Assembly (NCBI GenBank): GCA_902780935.1
Contig: CACZHP010000036.1
Span: forward strand, 1-61,765
Source: an uncultured Bacteroidia bacterium
Lineage (GTDB): Bacteria; Bacteroidota; Bacteroidia; Bacteroidales; UBA932
Length of the DNA stretch: 61,765 nt
Reading direction: 5' to 3'
Below the pieces are notes generated by a model that saw only the letters and a list, made by a program, of their open reading frames with translations, had not been told where the DNA came from and searched no databases. Below, piece by piece: positions 34,554 to 43,632 of the stretch. How positions within the stretch are numbered: the stretch's first letter is position 1; each line of letters opens with the position of its first letter. A program made the translations under genes and the position numbers.

Positions 34554-35273
34554 ATGACAAGGTTAAGTGTCAATATCAACAAGATCGCGACCATCCGCAA
34601 CGCCCGGGGTGGCAACATGCCAGACGTCGAGAAGGCCGCCAGAGATTGCGAGGCCTTCGGCGCCGAAGGGATAACCGTCCACCCCAGGCCGGACGAGAGG
34701 CACATCCGTTATTCGGATGTCAGGGCGATCCGTCCCGGAGTAAGGACGGAATTCAACATCGAGGGAAATCCTATTCCCAGCTTTGTCGACCTGGTTCTTG
34801 AGGTGGTGCCGGACCAGGTGACCCTGGTACCGGACGCCCACGATGCCATCACCTCCAATAAAGGTTGGGACACCGTCGCCAACAGGGAGTTCCTTACCGG
34901 CATATGCAAGGTTTTTAAAGACAAAGGTATCCGGACTTCGATATTCATAGACCCCGATCCTGCTATGGCGGAAGGCGCCAAGGAGTGCGGATGCGACAGG
35001 GTGGAGCTTTACACGGCCGCTTATGCCGAGATGTTTCCTGCCGACCCCGTGAAAGCCGTGGCCCCCTATCTTGAGACTGCCGTCAGGGTCAGGGAACTAG
35101 GACTCGGACTCAACGCCGGCCACGACCTCAATCTCGAGAACCTCGGATATTTCATTAAGACCATCCCGTGGACCGATGAGGTATCCATCGGACATGCTAT
35201 CATCTGCGACGCCCTCTACATGGGACTGGAGAGAACAATCCAGGCCTATCTTGCGGAGATTAAGAAATTTTAA
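34554..35273 (+). CDS. pdxJ: Pyridoxine 5'-phosphate synthase
   Basis: A 239-residue TIM-barrel enzyme closing the pyridoxine ring from deoxyxylulose 5-phosphate and 3-amino-1-hydroxyacetone 1-phosphate. The N-terminal LSVNINKIATIRNARGGN and the GITVHPRPDERHIRYSDV block are characteristic, as is LGLNAGHDLNLENL near the end. Full length. The next gene on the same strand follows after 40 nt. Confidence 0.96.
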   Translation: MTRLSVNINKIATIRNARGGNMPDVEKAARDCEAFGAEGITVHPRPDERHIRYSDVRAIRPGVRTEFNIEGNPIPSFVDLVLEVVPDQVTLVPDAHDAITSNKGWDTVANREFLTGICKVFKDKGIRTSIFIDPDPAMAEGAKECGCDRVELYTAAYAEMFPADPVKAVAPYLETAVRVRELGLGLNAGHDLNLENLGYFIKTIPWTDEVSIGHAIICDALYMGLERTIQAYLAEIKKF

Positions 35274-35313
35274 TTACATTTGTAGTCTGGAATATTATTA
35301 AAGAAACAATAAG

Positions 35314-35958
35314 ATGAAACAAACACCACTGATCTTGAGCATCATAGCCCTCGTGGCTGTCGCCGCTCTCGGTATTATGCAGCTGACCTCCGACGGCAGC
35401 TCCAAGAAGAAAGCCTCCGCTGGCGAGGCCGTTGAGACAGCCGCCAAGGAAGGCTCCATCGTATGGTACGACCTCGACAGGGTCATCAACGAGTATGACA
35501 TGGCGAACGACCTCCGTTCCGTAGTGGAGACCAAGATGCAGAGCATCCAGGAGGAGATCAACCGCAGGGGCAACAAGCTTCAGAGCGACGCCAACAAGTT
35601 CCAGTCCGACCTCAACAAGGGTCTGCTCGTCCGTTCGGTAGCTGAGCAGAGGGGACAGAAACTCCAGGAGCAGCAGAACAACTTCAACACCTACGCCGCC
35701 CAGAAGGAGCAGGAAATGGCTGAGGAGCAGCAGGTCATGATGAACCAGATCGCCGACGCAATCAAGACCTTCATCGACAAGTTCAACGAGGAGCACAAGT
35801 ACGCCATGATCATCTCCACCCAGGGCAGTGTCCTTCCTACCCCTGTCGCCTGCGGAGATCCCGACCTCGACATCACCGATGCCCTCCTTGAAGGCTTGAA
35901 CGCCGAATACGTCAAGACCAAGGGCACCAAGACCGAAGAAACCCCCAAGGCCAAGTAG
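35314..35958 (+). CDS. OmpH/Skp-like periplasmic protein (second copy type)
   Basis: 214 residues. The N-terminal MKQTPLILSIIALVAVAALG is a membrane anchor or uncleaved signal sequence, since no good cleavage site follows. Then comes SIVWYDLDRVINEYDMANDL (the OmpH strand), a Gln/Glu/Lys-rich helical hairpin (about 65-150) and a closing YAMIISTQGSVLP strand. It differs from the skp gene at 29639 and carries a Lys/Thr-rich tail. Role as an outer-membrane-protein chaperone is inferred from the fold. Confidence 0.82.
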   Translation: MKQTPLILSIIALVAVAALGIMQLTSDGSSKKKASAGEAVETAAKEGSIVWYDLDRVINEYDMANDLRSVVETKMQSIQEEINRRGNKLQSDANKFQSDLNKGLLVRSVAEQRGQKLQEQQNNFNTYAAQKEQEMAEEQQVMMNQIADAIKTFIDKFNEEHKYAMIISTQGSVLPTPVACGDPDLDITDALLEGLNAEYVKTKGTKTEETPKAK

Positions 35959-35959
35959 T

Positions 35960-37093
35960 TTGAGGATCGCGTTCCTATCGTGCTTTTACCCTTTCAGGGG
36001 AGGGATTTCCCAGTTCAACGCGAGCCTGTACTTGGAGCTGGGAAAGGAAAACACGGTCAAAGCGTTCAATTTCAAGAGGCAATACCCTGATTTCCTCTTC
36101 CCCGGAAAGACGCAATACGTCACAAAGGATGATGACGCCGTACCCATCGAGAGCGAGTCTCTGTTGGATACGGCGAATCCTTTAACCTACATCAAGACTT
36201 TCAAGGCGATCCGGGACTGGCATCCGGACATGGTCATCATCAGTTACTGGATGTCCTGGTTCGCTCCCTCGCTCGGCTGGATAGCCAGGAGGCTTAAAAA
36301 GAGTTGCAAGGTTATCTCCGTCCTCCACAATGTGATTCCTCACGAGCCGAGATTCTTCGACAAACCCCTGACCAAGTATTTCCTGTCGGGCTGTTCAGGC
36401 CACGTGACCCTGAGCCAAGAGGTGGCGGACGATCTTGCGGCCATTGCGCCCAAGGCGCTGAAAACCACTTTGTTCCACCCTGTTTACGCTCACTTTGGAG
36501 AAAAGGTTCCCCGGAAAGAAGCTGAGGAAAAGCTCGGGTTGGAACCCGGGAAGAAGAACCTCCTGTTCTTCGGTCTTATCCGGGAATACAAAGGCCTTGA
36601 CATTCTTCTGGAGGCGTTTGGAAAACTGGACGATTCATATTCATTGATAGTAGCCGGAGAGCCGTATGGCTCGTTTGTCAAATACGAGGAGATCATCAAC
36701 TCCTCCCCTGCCAAAGACAGGATCAAACTCTTCACAAGCTACATCAAAGACTCGGAGGTGAAGTATTTCTTCTCCGCCGCGGACCTTGCGGTGCTGCCAT
36801 ATAGATCCGCCACACAAAGCGGCATCAGCGCCATCTCATGGCACTTCGAAGTTCCCATGGTGGTTACCGATGTCGGAGGTTTAAGGCAGTCTGTCGGGGA
36901 CAGCGGCACCGGATTGGTAGCCGACAGGCCGGAGCCAGAACTGATCGCGGAGGAAGTACGGCGGTTTTTTGCTGACGAGAATCTCCGCACCCTATGTGTA
37001 AATTCAATAAAGGTCGAGAAAGAAAGGCTGTCTTGGAAGACTTTCGCCAAGAGGCTGCTCGATTTCACCGATAACCTGTACAAGCACCAATGA
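35960..37093 (+). CDS. GT4-type glycosyltransferase
   Basis: 377 residues, starting at a TTG (35960) one base after the previous stop; no ATG is nearby and MRIAFLSCFYPFRGGISQFN is an ideal GT-B N-terminus. The C-terminal domain has LLFFGLIREYKGLDILLEAF (donor-binding start) and a Glu-containing DLAVLPYRSATQSGI block. GT4 enzymes transfer sugars from nucleotide donors onto lipid or glycan acceptors. It ends in a 4-nt overlap with the next gene, pointing to an envelope role. Confidence 0.85.
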   Translation: MRIAFLSCFYPFRGGISQFNASLYLELGKENTVKAFNFKRQYPDFLFPGKTQYVTKDDDAVPIESESLLDTANPLTYIKTFKAIRDWHPDMVIISYWMSWFAPSLGWIARRLKKSCKVISVLHNVIPHEPRFFDKPLTKYFLSGCSGHVTLSQEVADDLAAIAPKALKTTLFHPVYAHFGEKVPRKEAEEKLGLEPGKKNLLFFGLIREYKGLDILLEAFGKLDDSYSLIVAGEPYGSFVKYEEIINSSPAKDRIKLFTSYIKDSEVKYFFSAADLAVLPYRSATQSGISAISWHFEVPMVVTDVGGLRQSVGDSGTGLVADRPEPELIAEEVRRFFADENLRTLCVNSIKVEKERLSWKTFAKRLLDFTDNLYKHQ

Positions 37094-38805
37094 ACACGAA
37101 GCATATCATCCCGTTAGCGGCAGCCTTTTTGCTGGCGGCATTTTCCCCGTCGCTTGTCTTGGCGCAAGAATATGTGGCGCCCAAGGTGACCATATCAAAG
37201 GAGAAAGTACGCTCCGGTGGCAAGGTCTTCTACTCCCATGTCGTGCAGGAGAGGCAGACGATATATTCCATCAGTAAGGCTTATGGGGTCACGATGGAGG
37301 AGATATACGACGCCAACCCGGCCTTGAAGCTTGAGACTGAAGGACTTAAAAAAGACCAGATCCTGTTGATTCCTTACAAAGGCGACATCAGGGACACCGC
37401 CGGGCCTGAGATCCAGCCACAGGAAGAGGCCGCAGAGGAAACAGTCGGCGACACCCGTGGGAAAGAGGATGACGACGAAGGCTACTTCATCCATAAAGTG
37501 AAGTGGTATGAGGATCTTGACGCCATCGCCAAGAAGTACAAGGTGTCAAAGGAGTCGATAATGAACATCAACCGGATGACTTCCGACAAGGTCAAGCGCA
37601 AGCAAGAGCTCAAGATCCCCCGCGACCCGGCTCTCTGGGAAGGGAGGACTGTGACGGCGGATCAGGATGACGTGGATGTGCGGGACGTCGAGGAGAACGA
37701 TAAAGAGGTCGAGGAGGCCGTGGACGAAGTTCCGGAGGAGAATGACGGAGGAATCCTGGACGATCTCTTCGTAAGGGAAGGCCGCCACGATGTCAATATC
37801 TCAATGCTTCTTCCTTTTTCCGCCACAAAGCTTGGTGACAGGACCTCATTCATGGACTTCTACTGCGGAGCGCTGATGGCCTCCAGGGTTCTGGGAAGCC
37901 AGGGCGTCAACCTGGACATCCACACCTTCGACGTTGGCGGAGGCAACATGCCTGTGACTCATGACAGGCTGGCTTCCAGCGACTTCGCTATCGGTCCGGT
38001 GTCGAAATCCGATATCATGAGAGCGTCCGGCATCAATGACGGGGCCACCTGGATCGTGTCTCCTCTGGACATGCAGGCCGAGGCCCTGACCGATTCCCTC
38101 CAAAAGATAATCCAGGCTCCCACCCCGACACACATCCAGGTGAAGGACATGGTGAACTGGATCAAATCGGACATGGGCCATTCGGACAGGGTGATCGTCG
38201 TGACTCCAGCGTCTCCGGAATCCGAATACCTCGACATGGTCGAGAAGGAGATGAGTGAGGCCGGTCTGCCGCATGTGACCACAACTTTGGGTTCCATGCG
38301 CACACACATTGTCTCAGGAGGTGTCAACAGGATAGTGCTCGCATGCGAATATACCGAAAGAAGCACCGTCTTCCTGATAGAGGCACTGAGGAACCTGTAC
38401 ATGATCTCCGGCAAGAGCAGCGAGGTCGTCCTGTACAGCACATCGAAGATAAGGACGTACGACCAGATTGAGGTTGAACAACTCCACAAGGTCAATCTCC
38501 ACACCAGCGTCACCTATGCCGTGGACTATGATTCCAAGGAGGTCAAGGATTTCCTGCTCCAATACAGGGCCTTGTACAACACCGAGCCAAGCCGCTCGGC
38601 ATATTCCGGATATGACCTGATGAAGTACTTCTCCACTCTCGCCCACAAGTTCGGGAGGAAGTGGCCAAGAGCCCTTGACAGGGTCGATTACAAAGGTCTC
38701 CAGTCTGATTTCAAATTAGTGAGGACTCCTTCAGGGAGCTACGTCAACAATGCCGTGAGAAGGGTTGTCTACAACCCCGACTATTCAGTCACCCTGGTCA
38801 GATAA
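37090..38805 (+). CDS. LysM / periplasmic-binding-protein fold fusion
   Basis: 571 residues: signal peptide (cleavage after SLVLAQ), a LysM domain (about 48-98, YSHVVQERQTIYSISKAYGV), an acidic linker, a second LysM (about 136-180, IHKVKWYEDLDAIAKKYKV), another acidic linker (about 195-222) and a type 1 periplasmic-binding-like domain (about 235-571, DVNISMLLPFSATKLGDRTS). The architecture recalls cell-wall-bound LpoA-like activators of peptidoglycan synthases, but here the partner is unknown. It overlaps the GT4 gene by 4 nt and the convergent recN gene by 21 nt. Confidence 0.85.
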   Translation: MNTKHIIPLAAAFLLAAFSPSLVLAQEYVAPKVTISKEKVRSGGKVFYSHVVQERQTIYSISKAYGVTMEEIYDANPALKLETEGLKKDQILLIPYKGDIRDTAGPEIQPQEEAAEETVGDTRGKEDDDEGYFIHKVKWYEDLDAIAKKYKVSKESIMNINRMTSDKVKRKQELKIPRDPALWEGRTVTADQDDVDVRDVEENDKEVEEAVDEVPEENDGGILDDLFVREGRHDVNISMLLPFSATKLGDRTSFMDFYCGALMASRVLGSQGVNLDIHTFDVGGGNMPVTHDRLASSDFAIGPVSKSDIMRASGINDGATWIVSPLDMQAEALTDSLQKIIQAPTPTHIQVKDMVNWIKSDMGHSDRVIVVTPASPESEYLDMVEKEMSEAGLPHVTTTLGSMRTHIVSGGVNRIVLACEYTERSTVFLIEALRNLYMISGKSSEVVLYSTSKIRTYDQIEVEQLHKVNLHTSVTYAVDYDSKEVKDFLLQYRALYNTEPSRSAYSGYDLMKYFSTLAHKFGRKWPRALDRVDYKGLQSDFKLVRTPSGSYVNNAVRRVVYNPDYSVTLVR

Positions 38806-40434
38806 CAGGGACTTGGCGTTTTCCACCGCCGCAGGTGTGACATGACTCCCGGAGAGCATCCGGGCGATCTCCATGATCCGATCCTCCCCTTCGACAGGGT
38901 GGATCTTGGTAACGGCTCCGTTGCCCTCGAAAGTTTTCTCCACAAGATAATGGGCGTCACCTTTGGCGGCGACCTGCGGAAGATGGGTGATAGCGAAAAC
39001 CTGCATGTCATGTCCCATAGCGCAGATCATCTGGCCCATCTTGTCCGCCACACTGCCCGAAACCCCTGAGTCAATCTCGTCGAAAATCAGGGTCGGCATG
39101 CTTACGAACCTGGCCATCAGAGCCTTAAGGCTAAGCATCAACCTGGACAGCTCGCCTCCAGAAGCGCATTTCGAGACATCAAGAGGAGTGGCTCCGGAGG
39201 CCGAGAACAAGAACCGGATGCCGTCTTTACCCGTGGGCCCCGGCACAGAATCCTCCAGTTCGACATCAAATACAGCCCTTTCGAGCTCCAGTGAGCGGAG
39301 AGATTCCATGATAGAAGCCGCAAGATGTTTCCGGCCGGAATTCCTGGCCGCATGGAGTCTGGAGCAGATATCACTGAAAAACTTGTTTTCCGCGGCAATA
39401 TCCTTTGAGAGGTCTTCCTTCCGGGCTTCAAGATCCTCGGAATCGGCCAAAGACCCGGACAGACTGTCTCTTTGGGAGATCAGATCGGAGACGGAGGAGG
39501 TCGAATACCGTTTCATCAGATCGTACAGGAACGACATACGATCCTCCACCGCGGCAAGCCTCGACTCGGATATTTCTGTCCTGGAATTGATTAAGGAAAC
39601 CTCATCGAGAATATCATTTATCTCAACCCTCGCGGACTCGAGCCTCTCCACCAGGGCAGCCGCCTCTGGAAGGAATCCGCTTATCTTCTCCAGAAGCTTC
39701 CTGGCCTCTTTCAAAGAAGCGGTGTCCAAAAGGTTCTCCGCTCCGGATAAAGAATCCTTTATGGATTCCGCGTTGGCGAGCTTTGAGTGCTCTTCCTCAA
39801 GGGCTTCCATCTCCCCTTCGACGAGACCGGCCTCTTCCAGACGTTTCAGCCGGGACTGGATGTATTCTCTCTCCTCGGCGATCCGGGACAACTTCCCGGT
39901 CACATCATCATACTCGCGATCAAGAGATTTGAGACGCTGGTAACTTGCGGCGCACTTCTCCAGCAGGTCTTCATTACCGGCAAGATGATCCAACATCGAA
40001 AGCTGGAAGGACCTGTCCGCCAACAAAAGCGTCTGATGCTGGGAATGAATGTCCACAAGCCTGGAACAGACAGCCTGGAGAAGTTGCAAGTTGACAGGAG
40101 AATCATTGATGAAAGAACGGGAACGCCCTGAAGATGACACAACCCTTCTTGCCACCAATTCTCCAGAACCATCATCGAGATCATTGTCTCTCAACAGGTT
40201 CCAAATAGTGTCATCGCCATTGGGGAGGCCGAACAACGCCTCGACCACGCAATTGTCACCTCGGGAGCCTATCACAGAGGAATCAGCCTTCGACCCGAGC
40301 AGCAGGGACAAAGCCCCCAGGAGGATCGACTTTCCCGCTCCAGTCTGTCCCGTAATAATGATGAGACCCTCCGGGAATGTGACATCCAGAGAGTCTATCA
40401 GAACATAATTCTTAATCTGAAGGGACTTTAGCAT
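38785..40434 (-). CDS. recN: DNA repair protein RecN
   Basis: A 549-residue SMC-like ATPase for double-strand break repair. Walker A is in IIITGQTGAGKSILLGAL (about residue 30), a long coiled coil spans about 155-370, and the ABC signature SGGELSRLMLSLKAL with Walker B TLIFDEIDSGVSG lies near the C-terminus. Full length. Its 3' end overlaps the convergent LysM gene by 21 nt, so no separate terminator exists. It lies 15 nt after rpoZ. Confidence 0.96.
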   Translation of the reverse strand: MLKSLQIKNYVLIDSLDVTFPEGLIIITGQTGAGKSILLGALSLLLGSKADSSVIGSRGDNCVVEALFGLPNGDDTIWNLLRDNDLDDGSGELVARRVVSSSGRSRSFINDSPVNLQLLQAVCSRLVDIHSQHQTLLLADRSFQLSMLDHLAGNEDLLEKCAASYQRLKSLDREYDDVTGKLSRIAEEREYIQSRLKRLEEAGLVEGEMEALEEEHSKLANAESIKDSLSGAENLLDTASLKEARKLLEKISGFLPEAAALVERLESARVEINDILDEVSLINSRTEISESRLAAVEDRMSFLYDLMKRYSTSSVSDLISQRDSLSGSLADSEDLEARKEDLSKDIAAENKFFSDICSRLHAARNSGRKHLAASIMESLRSLELERAVFDVELEDSVPGPTGKDGIRFLFSASGATPLDVSKCASGGELSRLMLSLKALMARFVSMPTLIFDEIDSGVSGSVADKMGQMICAMGHDMQVFAITHLPQVAAKGDAHYLVEKTFEGNGAVTKIHPVEGEDRIMEIARMLSGSHVTPAAVENAKSLLSDQGD

Positions 40435-40449
40435 GGGCCGGGACCAACG

Positions 40450-40779
40450 CTACCTCTCGCCCTCCTCCTTGCCGGCCATCCTGTAATAGAGATCCCCGTC
40501 CTCAAATTCGGTGATGGCGATAAGATCAGGCTTGGGAAGCTTCTCGTAATACTTCGAGATCTCAATCTGCTCCCTGTTCTCGAACACCTCATCCATCGTA
40601 TCCCTGTCCGTGCGGAAATCCTCGAGCTTCTTGGCAAGCTCTTTCTTCTCAGCGAGGGAAATCTGGTTGGCCCTCTTCGACAGGATAACCACTGTCTCAT
40701 AGATATTGCCGGTAGGCTCGGCAAGATACTTCACGTCGCGCGTGATAGTGTTGGTTGGAGTTTTCTTCTTAATATCCAT
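40450..40779 (-). CDS. rpoZ: RNA polymerase omega subunit (Bacteroidota Rpb6-like)
   Basis: A 109-residue protein with TITRDVKYLAEPTGNIYETV and ILSKRANQISLAEKKEL, the Rpb6/omega fold in its Bacteroidota form, followed by a charged C-terminal extension. It stabilises the beta-prime subunit. It is encoded between bamD and recN. Identification rests on recognition of this conserved segment. Confidence 0.85.
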   Translation of the reverse strand: MDIKKKTPTNTITRDVKYLAEPTGNIYETVVILSKRANQISLAEKKELAKKLEDFRTDRDTMDEVFENREQIEISKYYEKLPKPDLIAITEFEDGDLYYRMAGKEEGER

Positions 40780-40805
40780 TGTCTTGATAATATCTTCCTT
40801 ATTAT

Positions 40806-41708
40806 TTACTTCTCTTCCGAGTCGGATTGTTTCAATAATTTCTTTCTCTCCTTCTCGAAATCCTTCTCCTTTGCCTCCAGATCTTCCTCGGAGCCGGAAT
40901 ATCTGCCCAAAGCCTTCTGGGAACGCTTGTACAAGACATCAAGCTCCCTCCGGTACGCTGAATCCGGCATCTCGCCTATGAAGTTGTAATAGTCATCCAC
41001 AAACGTCAGATAGCGCTCCTTCTGCTTGGACTCAACGCTGAGCTGGGCGAACTTATAGGACGACTTGGCGATATAGTACAGGATGTCCTCCCGGTAGATG
41101 TTGTCGGCATCGTCTTTTAGGATATTCCGGAAAGCCACCCTGGAAGCCCTGTAATCCTCCATCTTATAGTAGAGCTTTGCGTTGTCGTAAGCCTTCCGGT
41201 CCAGCCTCTCGTTGAGTTCTTTCACCATCCTGTTACAGGTGGAAGCGTGGGTGCTTTTCGGATTATCAGTCATATACTGGGCGATCACGGCCAACGCGCT
41301 GTAAGTAGGCTTCTGGTCAAGCTCGGAACGCAACGTCGACCTGTAAAGGCAGTCGATGCGAAGGAAAGCCGCCTCGTCAGCGAAGGGACTGCGGGGAAAG
41401 TTCGTGAGGAACTTGGCGAAATTGGTCTCCGCGGTGTAATAGTCCTTGAAACGGTAATTGCTCATCCCCCAATAGAACTGAACGGTGTCATCCTTGGAGG
41501 TGCCGTTGGTCAGGATGGCAAGGCTCTCGAACAACTTGGCGGCCTTGTTGTACTTGCCATGGTTGAAGAAGTCGAAAGCGGCGGTATATTTCTGATCGAC
41601 ATCGTTGCTGTTAAGCAGGGTGTCATATTCCGACTTACATGACCGGGAGACGGCCAGCACCGCTCCCATCACGACGATGAACTTCAAAAAAGTCTTCAAG
41701 TAACGCAT
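40806..41708 (-). CDS. bamD: Outer-membrane assembly lipoprotein BamD
   Basis: A 300-residue lipoprotein. The N-terminal FLKFIVVMGAVLAVSRSC ends in a lipobox-like SRSC, then tetratricopeptide repeats (YTAAFDFFNHGKYNKAAKLF, FYWGMSNYRFKDYYTAETNF, FPRSPFADEAAFLRIDCLYR) typical of BamD. The C-terminal 40 residues are a Lys/Glu-rich helix. It works with BamA, whose gene is at 30278-32875. It lies 4 nt after trxB. Confidence 0.93.
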   Translation of the reverse strand: MRYLKTFLKFIVVMGAVLAVSRSCKSEYDTLLNSNDVDQKYTAAFDFFNHGKYNKAAKLFESLAILTNGTSKDDTVQFYWGMSNYRFKDYYTAETNFAKFLTNFPRSPFADEAAFLRIDCLYRSTLRSELDQKPTYSALAVIAQYMTDNPKSTHASTCNRMVKELNERLDRKAYDNAKLYYKMEDYRASRVAFRNILKDDADNIYREDILYYIAKSSYKFAQLSVESKQKERYLTFVDDYYNFIGEMPDSAYRRELDVLYKRSQKALGRYSGSEEDLEAKEKDFEKERKKLLKQSDSEEK

Positions 41709-41712
41709 AATC

Positions 41713-42636
41713 CTATTTCGAGATCAGGAATTTCTCCACCTCAAGGGCGGCCTTGCATCCGGAAGCGGCAGCGGTTATAGCCTGCCTAAAACTCGGATCC
41801 TGGACATCCCCGGCAGCGAACACACCTTCGACATTTGTCTTCGACGACTTTCCTTCGGTGATGATGTAGCCGTTCTCATCCGTGCCTATGAACTCCTTGA
41901 ACACGTCAGAGTTGGGATGGTGCCCTATGGCGAGGAAAAACCCGTCCACACTGATATCAAAAACCTTACCATCATTCCTGGCGATACGGACACCCGTCAC
42001 ACCTGAATCGTCTCCGAGTACCTCCTGGGTATTGCAGTTCCACAGGATCTCGATGTTGGGGGTATTCTTAACCCTCTCTTGCATAGCCAAAGAGGCCCTG
42101 AACACATCCCTGCGGACGATCATGTAAACCTTACGGCAAATATTGGCGAGATAGGTCGCTTCCTCGCAGGCGGTGTCCCCTCCTCCCACGACCGCTACAT
42201 CCTTCTTTCTGTAAAAGAATCCGTCACAGGTAGCGCAGGCGCTGACTCCCATACCCCTGAACTTTCTCTCGGAAGGGAGTCCGAGGTACTTCGCGGCGGC
42301 ACCGGTAGCGATTATGACCGCCTGGGCCTCGATCTCCGTCTCCCCATCCACGACAAGGCGGAAAGGTCTATTGGAAAAATCCACGGAAGTGATTGTCCCT
42401 CTGCGGATATCAGCCCCGAAGCGCTCCGCCTGGGCTCTCATGTCGCCCATGAGCTGGTTGGCGTCAACCCCCTGGGGGAAGCCAGGGAAATTCTCCACTA
42501 CCGTGGTTGTCGTGAGCTGGCCTCCCGGCTCCATACCCTCATAAAGGACAGGATTCAATCCAGCCCTTGAGGCATAGATCGCGGCAGTGTAACCGGCAGG
42601 GCCGCCCCCTATAATCAGACATCTGATGCTTTCCAT
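41713..42636 (-). CDS. trxB: Thioredoxin-disulfide reductase
   Basis: 307 residues. The FAD site GGGPAGYTAAIYASRAG, redox-active pair C134-A-T-C137 in VSACATCDGFFY, NADPH site VVGGGDTACEEATYLANI and the late AAGDVQDPSFRQAITAAASG are all present. It keeps thioredoxin reduced. A perfect -7 box (42659-42666) lies 23 nt upstream, within the gap after phoH. Confidence 0.96.
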   Translation of the reverse strand: MESIRCLIIGGGPAGYTAAIYASRAGLNPVLYEGMEPGGQLTTTTVVENFPGFPQGVDANQLMGDMRAQAERFGADIRRGTITSVDFSNRPFRLVVDGETEIEAQAVIIATGAAAKYLGLPSERKFRGMGVSACATCDGFFYRKKDVAVVGGGDTACEEATYLANICRKVYMIVRRDVFRASLAMQERVKNTPNIEILWNCNTQEVLGDDSGVTGVRIARNDGKVFDISVDGFFLAIGHHPNSDVFKEFIGTDENGYIITEGKSSKTNVEGVFAAGDVQDPSFRQAITAAASGCKAALEVEKFLISK

Positions 42637-42658
42637 TTCTCTTTATTATAATAACCCG

Positions 42659-42666
42659 CAAAGATA
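42659..42666 (-). promoter_or_regulatory. -7 box for trxB-bamD-rpoZ-recN
   Basis: The complement reads TATCTTTG, a perfect TAnnTTTG. The -33 position falls inside the phoH end and is not convincing. Confidence 0.5.
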
Positions 42667-42679
42667 ATCATAAATTTCC

Positions 42680-43624
42680 TTACTCCGACTCATGCCGGTC
42701 AAAGGCCTTCACAATCTTTGTGACAAGCGGGTGGCGGACAATGTCCTCATTGGAGAAGAATATCGTTTCTATCCCTTTTATGTCCTTCAACAGGCTTATC
42801 CCCCTCAGGAGCCCCGAGTCCTCCTTTCTCGGAAGATCCACCTGGGTGGCATCCCCTGTGACTATGAACTTGGCGTTGACACCCATCCTCGTAAGGAACA
42901 TCTTCAGCTGTGAGACATTCGTGTTCTGGGCCTCATCCAGGATAACGCAGGCCCTGTCAAGGGTTCGACCGCGCATATAGGCCAGAGGAGCTATCTGGAT
43001 GATGCCGTCTTCCATGAAGTCCTGAAGTCTCTTGGGCGGAATCATGTCGCCGAGAGCGTCGTACAAAGGCTGGAGATACGGATCCAGCTTGTCTTTCAGG
43101 TCGCCGGGAAGGAAGCCGAGTCTCTCCCCCGCCTCGACTGCCGGCCTGGTCAGGATGATCCTTTTTATCTCCCTGTTTTTCAAAGCCCGGACAGCCAAGG
43201 CGATGGCCACATAAGTTTTTCCGGTTCCAGCGGGACCTACGGCGAAGACAAGATCGTTCTCGAAATATGCCTTCACCATCTTTTTCTGGTTCTCGTTACG
43301 GGCCTTTATCGGCTTGCCATCAGTGGTGTGGACGATAATAGCGTCTCCGGCAGGTCTGAGACGGTCCCGGGAGCCATCACCATCAAAGATGTCCTCCACA
43401 TCAAAAACGGTGAGATTCATCTTGTGATGACGCCTGCGGACCAGCTCGGCGAATTTCTGGTCGAACTCCCTGATGTCCTCCTCCTTCCCTTCCAGATGGA
43501 TCTCATTTCCCCTGGCGACGGCCTTCAGCCCCGGAAAGTAGGACACGAACTCCTCAAGAATCTTGTTGCCGGCTCCGAATATCTCCACTGGATCGACAGC
43601 TTCAAGCGTAATGGTTTTCTTCAT
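42680..43624 (-). CDS. PhoH-like ATPase/nuclease
   Basis: 314 residues. Walker A is in FAVGPAGTGKTYVAIALAV (about residue 130) and Walker B in ACVILDEAQNTNVSQLKMFL (about residue 225), with the arginine-finger region FIVTGDATQVDLPR. An N-terminal KH-like segment (about 14-85) precedes it. PhoH proteins are RNA-linked helicase/ATPases near ybeY in many genomes. It lies 8 nt after the capA-like gene. Confidence 0.92.
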   Translation of the reverse strand: MKKTITLEAVDPVEIFGAGNKILEEFVSYFPGLKAVARGNEIHLEGKEEDIREFDQKFAELVRRRHHKMNLTVFDVEDIFDGDGSRDRLRPAGDAIIVHTTDGKPIKARNENQKKMVKAYFENDLVFAVGPAGTGKTYVAIALAVRALKNREIKRIILTRPAVEAGERLGFLPGDLKDKLDPYLQPLYDALGDMIPPKRLQDFMEDGIIQIAPLAYMRGRTLDRACVILDEAQNTNVSQLKMFLTRMGVNAKFIVTGDATQVDLPRKEDSGLLRGISLLKDIKGIETIFFSNEDIVRHPLVTKIVKAFDRHESE

Positions 43625-43632
43625 TAAATCAA

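Noticed and set aside
35260-35796. 178-codon minus-strand ORF over the OmpH-like gene
   Set aside because: Leu/Val-rich antisense of a Glu/Gln/Lys coiled-coil gene, a common artefact that mimics a membrane protein.
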